NCBI GenBank assembly: GCA_019752835.1
Contig: JAIELR010000030.1
Coordinates: forward strand, 1-13,851
Source: Gammaproteobacteria bacterium
Lineage (GTDB): Bacteria; Pseudomonadota; Gammaproteobacteria; UBA1113
Direction of reading: 5' to 3'
Length of the DNA: 13,851 bases
A program made the position numbers and the translations under genes. Below the pieces are notes generated by a model that saw only the letters and a list, made by a program, of their open reading frames with translations, searched no databases and was not told where the DNA came from. Below are positions 8,188 through 13,851 of the stretch, piece by piece; the stretch's first letter is position 1; each line of letters starts with the position of its first letter.

Positions 8188-8219
8188 GGCCCCGATCCTG
8201 GTAAAAAAGGGTTAAATCT
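8180..8219 (+). repeat. Left terminal inverted repeat of the Tn3-family transposon
   Basis: The 40 bases start TGAGGTCCGGCCCCGATC and end GGGTTAAATCT. They match the reverse complement of 13772-13811 with one difference (C at 8198). The exact outer end is uncertain: the first few bases may be target sequence shared by chance, since they also encode the GPH of the IS110 fragment. Confidence 0.8.
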
Positions 8220-8289
8220 TCGTTTTGATTAAATAATATTCAAATTTTAACCATTCTAACATATCCACAATTGAAATACTTTAATCAGC

Positions 8290-8469
8290 TTAAGAAGAAG
8301 TTCTACCCTGTTCCTCTTCGCCTTTCTGGCTTTTTAAAACACGAGGATCCCACCATGAAGGCGCGCTTTCTTTGTAGCTGTGTTGAATACCTGGCACTAT
8401 TAAATTGGGATTTTTCAACGAAGTAATGGTAATAAAGGTCCGGCCGACATCCTGGCGAAAAGGTATCAT
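8290..8469 (-). CDS. Unrecognised 59-residue reading frame downstream of tnpT
   Basis: The product begins MIPFRQDVGRTF, continues ITSLKNPNLIVPG, and ends with a polar Glu/Gln/Arg-rich tail; PSWWDPRVL stands out. I do not recognise it. Composition looks like real protein, with mixed residues and a Trp pair, rather than a shadow. The frame stays open above the ATG into the end of tnpT, one frame off, so it may be the tail of a longer ancestral gene. No convincing ribosome site precedes the ATG. It lies between the transposon end and tnpT in the same orientation as tnpT, 31 bases past its stop. Residues 1-11 overlap a sequence resembling the transposon terminal repeat. It may be a small passenger gene or a gene remnant. 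Confidence 0.35.
   Translation of the reverse strand: MIPFRQDVGRTFITITSLKNPNLIVPGIQHSYKESAPSWWDPRVLKSQKGEEEQGRTSS
8436..8467 (+). repeat. Internal relic-like copy of the transposon terminal repeat
   Basis: AGGTCCGGCC followed after three bases by ATCCTGG and an A-run matches the left terminal repeat at 8182-8207 in the same orientation. The first ten bases are identical, the next three differ, seven are identical, and similarity then fades. It lies about 255 bp inside the left end. It may be a decayed older terminus, left when an element or one-ended product inserted next to an earlier end, or an accessory TnpA binding site. Confidence 0.45.
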
Positions 8470-8500
8470 ATGTATAGCATTATATAATAATAAACCTTTA

Positions 8501-9424
8501 TCACCTTTTCTCTTTTGATGTCTGCCTCGTTGCTGACGGCTTTTTCTGTTTAGACTCAGATGTCTTTAATGCTTTATTTTCCTGCTCTAGCACTGTTTGC
8601 CGCTCAAGCGCCCTATCGAGTAGCGAGCTTTTCTCAAATACCTGTTGTTCTAGCATGGATACTTTAGCGGTTAAATTTTTAATTTTTGCCTCTTTTGTAT
8701 CGCATAATTTTTCCGTCTTTTTTTGATTGTCTTTGGCTTCCTGACGCGTTTTATCAATTATCCTCAGCCAACGCGACTCTGATTGTTCATGTAGAGCCGT
8801 TTGTTGAGCCAGTAAATTTTGTGACTGTAATGACTGGGTGTTTAATTGCTCTTGCAATTCTTTCATCGCCTTTTGCAGCTGTTGGTATTGGATTATCAGC
8901 TCGTCTTTTTCTGCATAAATGCGCTTGAGACGTGCTTCGTATTGCTCTGCTAACAGGGTGGATGCTGTCTGTTGCTTGTCCAATCGTTCATTTAGAATAG
9001 CCAAATCAATATGAGATTGGTGCGCCATCGCATTAGCCTGGCTTAGCTGGGTTGTGTAGGCCTCAAGCTGTTGCTTAAGTCGATGGGCTTCTTTTTCAGC
9101 CTCGATGTGTAATTGTTGCGAGGTGGCGCGCTCTTCATCCAGCATCTGTTTTTGGAGGGCTAATTGGTTTTGAGCGTGCTCCATCGCAGTTTGCCACAAC
9201 ACTTCAAAAGCTGAAATCAGCTCTTTAGGCATGTCAGCCGACAAGTGATAAATAATTTTTTGCGCGTGCTCTTCACGCCATCTCTTTAAGTGTTCAGCAA
9301 TGGTGGTATTGCTGCCTGTGCCCAACTGCTCACGCACTTTCTGTACCGACGGTGCTATACCCTGGCTTAGCAGTTTAATCGCCGTCTGTTTAACACTATC
9401 GTAATCGATGCCTATTCTCGACAT
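8501..9424 (-). CDS. tnpT: TnpT-like protein with KfrA-type N-terminal DNA-binding domain
   Basis: Residues 1 to about 115 from the ATG match the KfrA N-terminal DNA-binding family (PF11740): MSRIGIDYDSVKQTA, GIAPSVQKVREQLG, and GSNTTIAEHLKRW resembling a helix-turn-helix recognition segment. The rest, to about residue 300, is a long Gln/Glu/Lys/Ala-rich coiled coil, ending in a basic Lys/Arg tail. A GTG at 9439 would add five residues. I prefer the ATG at 9424 because related proteins begin at the MSRxGIxY-like motif, though the ribosome site is weak for both. In Tn4651-type transposons the coiled-coil TnpT binds the resolution site and assists the TnpS recombinase. The divergent position next to a tyrosine recombinase supports that role here. 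Regulation of both promoters by this protein is inference. KfrA-like plasmid proteins are the alternative reading. Confidence 0.75.
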   Translation of the reverse strand: MSRIGIDYDSVKQTAIKLLSQGIAPSVQKVREQLGTGSNTTIAEHLKRWREEHAQKIIYHLSADMPKELISAFEVLWQTAMEHAQNQLALQKQMLDEERATSQQLHIEAEKEAHRLKQQLEAYTTQLSQANAMAHQSHIDLAILNERLDKQQTASTLLAEQYEARLKRIYAEKDELIIQYQQLQKAMKELQEQLNTQSLQSQNLLAQQTALHEQSESRWLRIIDKTRQEAKDNQKKTEKLCDTKEAKIKNLTAKVSMLEQQVFEKSSLLDRALERQTVLEQENKALKTSESKQKKPSATRQTSKEKR

Positions 9425-9609
9425 AACGGTAAAATCCACGTAATTGGTCAGTTTTGTGATTTTATCATGCTATGACATAATATGTAAATCATGTTAAATT
9501 AGCATGATAAAACAACGAAATTCATGATAATACACTTATCTTGATATTCTTAGTTGACACTGGCACACTATGTCTTTCAAAAATCATGAGACTTTAAAAA
9601 GGACAATAC
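9425..9609. promoter_or_regulatory. Resolution-site-like and bidirectional promoter region between tnpT and tnpS
   Basis: The divergent spacer contains a perfect 13-bp inverted repeat, TTTTATCATGCTA (9460-9472) against 9500-9512. A third similar box is TAAATCATGTTAA (9485-9497), a fourth CATGATAA lies at 9523-9530, and a weaker AATCATGAG at 9582-9590. Boxes two and three face each other around about two bases, like the arms of a tyrosine-recombinase core, with the others as accessory repeats. In Tn4430 and Tn4651 the cointegrate resolution site lies in this position. A TTGACA at 9554-9559 could be a -35 box for tnpS, but no good -10 follows at 17 bp. Which boxes form the crossover site is inference. 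Confidence 0.55.
9599..9603 (+). promoter_or_regulatory. Ribosome binding site of the tyrosine recombinase gene
   Basis: AAGGA ends six bases before the ATG at 9610 and supports that start. Confidence 0.55.
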
Positions 9610-10767
9610 ATGGAAGATAACGCTCTTATTCCCATTTCCTTAGAGCTATTAAATACACTAAAATCACTTAACGGCAGATCCGGCACGAATCGTGCTCCAG
9701 CATTCATCACCCAACAAATTGCGGCGACAGACGATCTAGGAGCGGTTCAATGCTGGCTAGCTGAATTTGATCAGTCGCCTCAAACACAGCGCAGTTATCG
9801 TAAAGAAGCTGAACGTTTATTACTCTGGTCACTTATTGAAAAGCAAAAGCCACTTTCAAGTCTTACACGTGATGATTTACGCGATTATCAACAGTTTTTA
9901 TCAAATCCACAACCGCAATCCCGCTGGTGTGGGCCGCGCAAACCGCGTCACGACCTCAAGTGGCGGCCCTTTCAAGGCGCGTTAAGTGGAGGAAGCATTG
10001 CGCATGCCATCACTATTATTAATGCGCTCTTCTCTTACCTAGTAGAAGCTGGTTATTTATCAGGCAATCCATTAGGGTTAATGCGTCGTAAGATTAAGCA
10101 GTATGCATTAAATAAAACTAAAGTAATCGAGCGTTTTTTAGAGCAGGCTCTCTGGCAATCAGTAGTTGATTATATTGAAGCATTACCAAAGACAACACCT
10201 CGGGAACAAAAAGAGTATGAACGTGTCCGGTTTCTATTTTACTTGCTTTATTTGCTTGGTCCGCGTGTTAGTGAAGTAGCTCAATCAACAATGCAGAGCG
10301 TTAAACAAATTCGAGGGAAATGGTGGTGGCAAGTGACAGGTAAAGGACAAAAAACTCAGCTTATTCCCATTAATGAATCTATGTTGAATGCGTTAATACG
10401 TTATCGACAATTTTATGGTCTAACACAATTGCCACAATCTAATGAACAACTACCTCTATTTATGAACTTAAATGGCACCCAAAGCATTAGTAGCAATATG
10501 ATTTATCGGCTTGTTAAAAACACATTTTTAAATTGTGCAAAAACATTCGAAAAAACACGGCCTGATTTTTCTGAAAAGTTAAAACAGGCATCAACGCATT
10601 GGTTGCGCCATACGTCCATAACGCATCAAGCGGATGCAGGTATTGAATTACGCTATATTAAGCGTCATGCACGCCATGAAAGTGTTGAGACGACTATGCT
10701 TTATCAACATGCAGAGGAAGATCGATGGCACGAAGCTATGGCGCTACACCGAATACCTGAAAAATAA
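9610..10767 (+). CDS. tnpS: Tyrosine recombinase, transposon cointegrate resolvase (TnpS/TnpI type)
   Basis: This 385-residue protein has the two-domain layout of phage-integrase-type recombinases. The N-terminal SAM-like core-binding domain lies at about 45-165 (QTQRSYRKEAERLLLWS; ALFSYLVEAGYLSGNP). The catalytic domain (about 185-380) shows the Arg of LLGPRVSEV (R219), HWLRHT (H330, R333), the second His in RHES (H356) and the nucleophile in TTMLYQH (Y365), so the catalytic set is complete. It is slightly longer than typical TnpS/TnpI proteins. It is divergent from tnpT across the box-containing spacer and lies 19 bp before tnpA, so tnpS and tnpA are probably co-transcribed. In Tn4651- and Tn4430-like transposons such enzymes resolve the cointegrate made by TnpA. 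That role is inferred from position; an integron-like or XerC/D-like enzyme is less likely. Confidence 0.82.
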   Translation: MEDNALIPISLELLNTLKSLNGRSGTNRAPAFITQQIAATDDLGAVQCWLAEFDQSPQTQRSYRKEAERLLLWSLIEKQKPLSSLTRDDLRDYQQFLSNPQPQSRWCGPRKPRHDLKWRPFQGALSGGSIAHAITIINALFSYLVEAGYLSGNPLGLMRRKIKQYALNKTKVIERFLEQALWQSVVDYIEALPKTTPREQKEYERVRFLFYLLYLLGPRVSEVAQSTMQSVKQIRGKWWWQVTGKGQKTQLIPINESMLNALIRYRQFYGLTQLPQSNEQLPLFMNLNGTQSISSNMIYRLVKNTFLNCAKTFEKTRPDFSEKLKQASTHWLRHTSITHQADAGIELRYIKRHARHESVETTMLYQHAEEDRWHEAMALHRIPEK

Positions 10768-10786
10768 ATTATAGACGAGAGTAAAA

Positions 10787-12898
10787 ATGGCTGCAATATA
10801 CGAAACGGCATACCCACGGATAAAACCAAATTTGAGCCACAAAGAGTTAAAAGAAATTTTCACCCCAAATCAAGAAGAACTATCTCTTTTGGATGCAAAA
10901 ACAAAAAAGACATTACCGGCTCCACGATTGGGTTTTATGATCACACTAAAATGTTATCAATATTTAGGCCGTCCTGTCAGCTTAAAAAAAGTAAATGGAT
11001 ACATAAAAAAATATATTTCCGATAGTCTAGGTATTAAAAATACACCTGATATGCTTGGATACGATGCATCGGGTAGGAAACGTCACATAAAAATAATTCG
11101 AGAGTATTTACAAATAAATCCAAATAAAAAAGAACGTCGTAAACTCATGAAAACAGTTGCATTAGATGCGGCAACGACAAAAGAAAACCTGGCCGATATC
11201 ATTAACCGTGTTATTGATGAACTCATTAAATCTAGATTTGAATTACCAGCGTTTCAAAAACTCGTAAGGCTCGCAAGAGCAGCTAGAACCGTAGTAAATA
11301 ATGATAATTATGCAAATATATTTAATTTATTAACAGATGAAAATAAAAAATTGATAGATATAATCGTTGGTCTTGTAAAAATAGAGGAAGATAATGGTGA
11401 GATTTTATCATGGCAGATGCTAAAATTAGAGCCAAAAAAGCCAACGACCAATAACATCAAAGGATTTGTTCAATACGTTAATAAAATGCGATCACTTTGT
11501 CAAAAAATCAATATCAATTTGGATTTTATTTCGCCTGCGCGCATTGAACAATTAAAGGATGAAGCAATGATCGCTGACATGGATGATATGAAAAGCATGA
11601 GACCTATAAAACGTTACTCTCTTGCTACAATTTTTATCTACATGAAAACTGCATCTTCGATTGATGACTTAGCTCAAGTGTTGATTACATGGATTAAAAA
11701 TATTGAAGCACAAGCCAAATATAAGCTGGAAGAGTATCGTCTTGAACAAGCAGATAAAACTGACCAATTTGTTTTATTGCTTTATAATACGTTGCTTGTC
11801 TTGAAAAATAATGACGCCGCACAGGATAAAATACAAGCGATTGAAAAACATCTGAATGGAAAAACAGATGATATTATTGAACAATGCAGAGAATATCTTG
11901 GGCTCACTGGAGAAAACCACATTGCATGGATGCTAAAACCCTATAATAACAAGCGACATATTATTTTTCAGTTATTAGAAAATTTAAGTATTTTCTCGTC
12001 ATCCAATGATAAATCGATAGAAACTGCTTTGGCATTTATTATGCATTATCGCCATTCTCATAAAGAATGGATTGATTTAGAGTCTGTTCAACCTGATTTA
12101 AGTTTATTATCTGATGGATGGTTCAAAGCAGTGACTGGATTGAAGAGAGAAAAAAACTTAATCATTACAAAAATAAATCGTCGCTACTACGAAATCGCAG
12201 TTGGCACAGTGCTCATGGGCGATCTTAGTTGCGGTGATGCTTATGTAGAGGGCGGATTTATTTTTGATGATCCTAATAAACAATTTATTACATGGGAACA
12301 GTTTGAAATAGAGGTGGATAAATATTGCTCGTTAGCCGAACTTCCAAAAGAATCAGTAAAATTTATTGCATCAAAACAGACACAGCTACAGCATACTGCA
12401 AGAAAAACTGATGAAAATTATCACAATAACCCTCATTTAATCATTGAAAACAGTCTGCCTATTTTAAAAAAATTACCAAAGAAAAAGGAACATCCTGATC
12501 TTGAAAAAATCAAAGAAATGATTATGGAAGAAATGCCAATAAAAAGTATTGTTGATGCGATTGTTGAAATTGAAAATTGGCTAAATCTGAGTGTTAATTT
12601 TAAACCGCTATCTGGGTATCAAACAAAAATACCTGATTATCCTTCACGATTTGTTGCAACATCGTTATCATACGGATGCAATACGGGGCCAACTCAGGCG
12701 GAACGTTCCCTGTTGAAATTTACCCGAAAACAAATAGCCTGGATTTTTAATCATCATGTTAATGATCATAAGCTACTAAAAGCAATCACAATACTAATCA
12801 ATCGTTACAACTATTTGGTTTGCCGAAGCATTGGGGACCAGGCGATAGTTTATCTGTGGATGGAACTTTTTGGGACATGTATACGCAAAATTTATTAG
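10787..12898 (+). CDS. tnpA: Tn3-family transposase TnpA, N-terminal part (frameshifted)
   Basis: The first 703 codons of a Tn3 transposase. The start is family-like: MAAIYETAYPRIKPNLSHKEL, then IFTPNQEEL and PRLGFMITLKCYQYLGRP, the DUF4158 region (about residues 5-165). Helical segments follow, then the start of the catalytic region (GYQTKIPDYPSRFVATSLSYGCNTGPTQ; TRKQIAWIFNHHVNDHKLLKA). About residue 680 the frame leaves family-like sequence (VCRSIGDQ) and stops at 12898. The expected continuation, with LPKHWG and the catalytic residues, lies in the -1 frame. One missing T near TATTTGG (12813-12818) would join them as NYFGLPKHWG. Joined, the protein would be about 997 residues, normal for the family. 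A weak GAG-type ribosome site precedes the ATG. The first part lacks the catalytic triad, so it cannot transpose alone. Confidence 0.8.
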   Translation: MAAIYETAYPRIKPNLSHKELKEIFTPNQEELSLLDAKTKKTLPAPRLGFMITLKCYQYLGRPVSLKKVNGYIKKYISDSLGIKNTPDMLGYDASGRKRHIKIIREYLQINPNKKERRKLMKTVALDAATTKENLADIINRVIDELIKSRFELPAFQKLVRLARAARTVVNNDNYANIFNLLTDENKKLIDIIVGLVKIEEDNGEILSWQMLKLEPKKPTTNNIKGFVQYVNKMRSLCQKININLDFISPARIEQLKDEAMIADMDDMKSMRPIKRYSLATIFIYMKTASSIDDLAQVLITWIKNIEAQAKYKLEEYRLEQADKTDQFVLLLYNTLLVLKNNDAAQDKIQAIEKHLNGKTDDIIEQCREYLGLTGENHIAWMLKPYNNKRHIIFQLLENLSIFSSSNDKSIETALAFIMHYRHSHKEWIDLESVQPDLSLLSDGWFKAVTGLKREKNLIITKINRRYYEIAVGTVLMGDLSCGDAYVEGGFIFDDPNKQFITWEQFEIEVDKYCSLAELPKESVKFIASKQTQLQHTARKTDENYHNNPHLIIENSLPILKKLPKKKEHPDLEKIKEMIMEEMPIKSIVDAIVEIENWLNLSVNFKPLSGYQTKIPDYPSRFVATSLSYGCNTGPTQAERSLLKFTRKQIAWIFNHHVNDHKLLKAITILINRYNYLVCRSIGDQAIVYLWMELFGTCIRKIY

Positions 12899-13779
12899 CC
12901 GCTCACCACATTCGTTATGGTAGATATGGTGGGGTTGGCTATTATCATGTCTCTGATAGATATATTGCTACGTTCAGTAACTTTATTTCTTGTGGTGCGC
13001 ATGAAAGCATTTATTTGTTGGATGGTGTTGTAGAAAATGATTCAGATATGCAAGCTAAAAAAGTTCATGGCGATTCATGGGCACAAAGTGAAGTGCTATT
13101 TGGACTTGCTACATTGCTTGCAATATTGATTATGCCACGTATCAAACAATTCAAGCATCTTTATTATTATAAATCTTCACGTAATGATCATTATGAAAAT
13201 ATTGATGAACTTTTTACGGAGAAGGCAATTGATTGGGAGTTAATAGAAACTCATTACCATGATATGCTTCGCATAGCTATTTCCATCTTCAAAGGTAAGG
13301 TAAAAGCATCAACAGTATTACGTAAGCTTTGTTCCAAAAGTCGAAAAAATAAATTGTATTTTGCATTTAGAGAATTAGGACGTGTTGAGCGCACACTATT
13401 TTTGTTAAACTATATTAATGATCCAGAGATGCGTCAGATGATACAAGCTGCAACCTGTAAAAGTGAAGAATTTAATGAATTTGTTAGTTGGATTCGATTT
13501 GGTGGTGGCGGTGTTATTAGCGATAACATGCGGCCTAATCAACGTAAAATCATTCGCTTTAATCATCTCTTGGCGAATATGCTAATCTTTCATAACGTTG
13601 TATATCAGACAAAAGGGATTAATAAACTGAGAGCTCAGGGAATAGAGATACCTGATGAAATACTGGCTGGAATATCGCCATATTGGACAGAGCATTTTAA
13701 CCGTTTTGGGATGTTTCAGTTGGATATGGAGAAAATGACGGTAGAAATTGATTATGATTTAGTCAATTTAGAGATTTAA
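12820..13779 (+). CDS. tnpA: Tn3-family transposase TnpA, C-terminal catalytic part (frameshifted)
   Basis: Reading in the -1 frame relative to the upstream part, this carries the DDE catalytic domain of Tn3 transposases: LPKHWGPGDSLSVDG with the first Asp (residue 14 from the TTG at 12820), GYYHVSDRY, HGDSWAQSE with the second Asp (85), LIMPRIKQF, and KSEEFNEF with the Glu (216 or 217). FGGGGVISDN, QRKIIRFNHLLANMLIFHNV and a short C-terminus follow. The frame is open back to 12772, so fusion to the upstream part is possible anywhere in 12772-12898. The TTG is not a convincing start and has no clear ribosome site, so this is the tail of one gene rather than a separate protein. Its stop lies inside the right terminal repeat, as is common in the family. 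Confidence 0.8.
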   Translation: MPKHWGPGDSLSVDGTFWDMYTQNLLAAHHIRYGRYGGVGYYHVSDRYIATFSNFISCGAHESIYLLDGVVENDSDMQAKKVHGDSWAQSEVLFGLATLLAILIMPRIKQFKHLYYYKSSRNDHYENIDELFTEKAIDWELIETHYHDMLRIAISIFKGKVKASTVLRKLCSKSRKNKLYFAFRELGRVERTLFLLNYINDPEMRQMIQAATCKSEEFNEFVSWIRFGGGGVISDNMRPNQRKIIRFNHLLANMLIFHNVVYQTKGINKLRAQGIEIPDEILAGISPYWTEHFNRFGMFQLDMEKMTVEIDYDLVNLEI

Positions 13780-13811
13780 CCCTTTTTTACCAAGATCGGG
13801 GCCGGACCTCA
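13772..13811 (-). repeat. Right terminal inverted repeat of the Tn3-family transposon
   Basis: Inverted partner of 8180-8219, with one mismatch (A at 13793). It overlaps the last eight bases of tnpA. Its outer bases GGACCTCA run into the istA-like reading frame. Confidence 0.8.
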
Positions 13812-13851
13812 GGTGAAGCCTATCAATTTGACTGGAGTGAAGAAACAGTTG
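13809..13851 (+). pseudogene. IS21-family istA transposase fragment, cut by the transposon and by the window edge
   Basis: The frame starting at 13803 gives SGEAYQFDWSEETV. In IS21-type IstA transposases the start of the integrase catalytic core has a GEAYQFDWS-like motif, with the Asp as first catalytic residue. Everything before it is missing because the Tn3-family repeat adjoins directly. Only 14 residues are visible, so the family call rests on one motif. Confidence 0.5.

Larger units (their letters stand above)
8180..13811. mobile_element. Tn3-family transposon with TnpT/TnpS-type resolution module
   Basis: Two 40-bp inverted repeats, 39 of 40 identical, enclose 5.6 kb. Inside are a tnpT-like gene and a tyrosine recombinase gene in divergent orientation, followed by tnpA. 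This order resembles the Tn4651 branch of the Tn3 family, where TnpS (tyrosine recombinase) and TnpT (coiled-coil helper) resolve cointegrates at a site between their genes. No cargo gene is obvious apart from a 59-codon frame near the left end. TnpA is frameshifted, so the copy is probably non-autonomous unless the shift is programmed or a sequence error. Flanks are different insertion sequences, and no 5-bp direct duplication is seen at any reasonable choice of end. Confidence 0.85.

Noticed and set aside
8686..8928. Plus-strand 80-codon frame with hydrophobic stretches
   Set aside because: It is antisense to the tnpT coiled coil and has no supporting motif or ribosome site.
9554..9582. Strong promoter for tnpS starting with TTGACA
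   Set aside because: The -35 match is perfect, but the hexamer 17 bp later (TCAAAA) is a poor -10, so it is only mentioned as possible within the spacer entry.

Overview
The window looks like accessory DNA from an AT-rich bacterium, most likely a proteobacterium. A host-associated, Legionellales-type gammaproteobacterium (Rickettsiella, Coxiella or Legionella relatives) is my best guess. The guess rests on low overall GC, a giant NACHT-HEAT protein, IS110 and IS21 debris, and a Tn3-family transposon with a KfrA-like TnpT partner. No rRNA, tRNA or core gene is present to fix the taxonomy.

Left third (1-7553): two same-strand genes 14 bp apart, probably one operon. The first encodes a 334-residue protein resembling the later part of the AAA-ATPase-like family (Pfam AAA-ATPase_like, PF09820); it has a degenerate Walker B and no Walker A. 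The second encodes a 2177-residue protein. It starts with a complete-looking domain of that same family (RPRRFGKT, LLIDEYD), continues into a NACHT/STAND NTPase (GAAGSGKS, LVDGYDEI, VIVTSRP), then about 11-12 HEAT repeats, and ends in a long helical tail with a Gly-rich hydrophobic stretch and an Asn run. Base composition changes abruptly at about 2640, where the first ATPase module meets the NACHT module, so the gene looks like a recombinational fusion. This pair is the best candidate in the window for an undescribed system, for example a NACHT-type defence system or a host-directed effector.

Middle (7554-8181): a mobile-DNA graveyard. It holds a small hairpin, a 14-bp perfect inverted repeat, a 240-bp MITE-like element with 36-bp perfect terminal inverted repeats, and a fragment of an IS110-family transposase cut on both sides.

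Right (8180-13811): a 5.6-kb Tn3-family transposon bounded by 40-bp inverted repeats that match at 39 of 40 positions. It carries a divergently transcribed tnpT-like gene (KfrA-like DNA-binding coiled coil) and a tyrosine recombinase of tnpS/tnpI type. A resolution-site-like cluster of CATGATAA boxes lies between them, and a tnpA transposase broken by a -1 frameshift follows. A 59-codon unrecognised reading frame and an internal copy-like relic of the terminal repeat lie near the left end. The flanks are unrelated insertion sequences (IS110 on the left, an IS21-type istA fragment on the right) and there is no 5-bp target duplication, so the present junctions are probably products of rearrangement.
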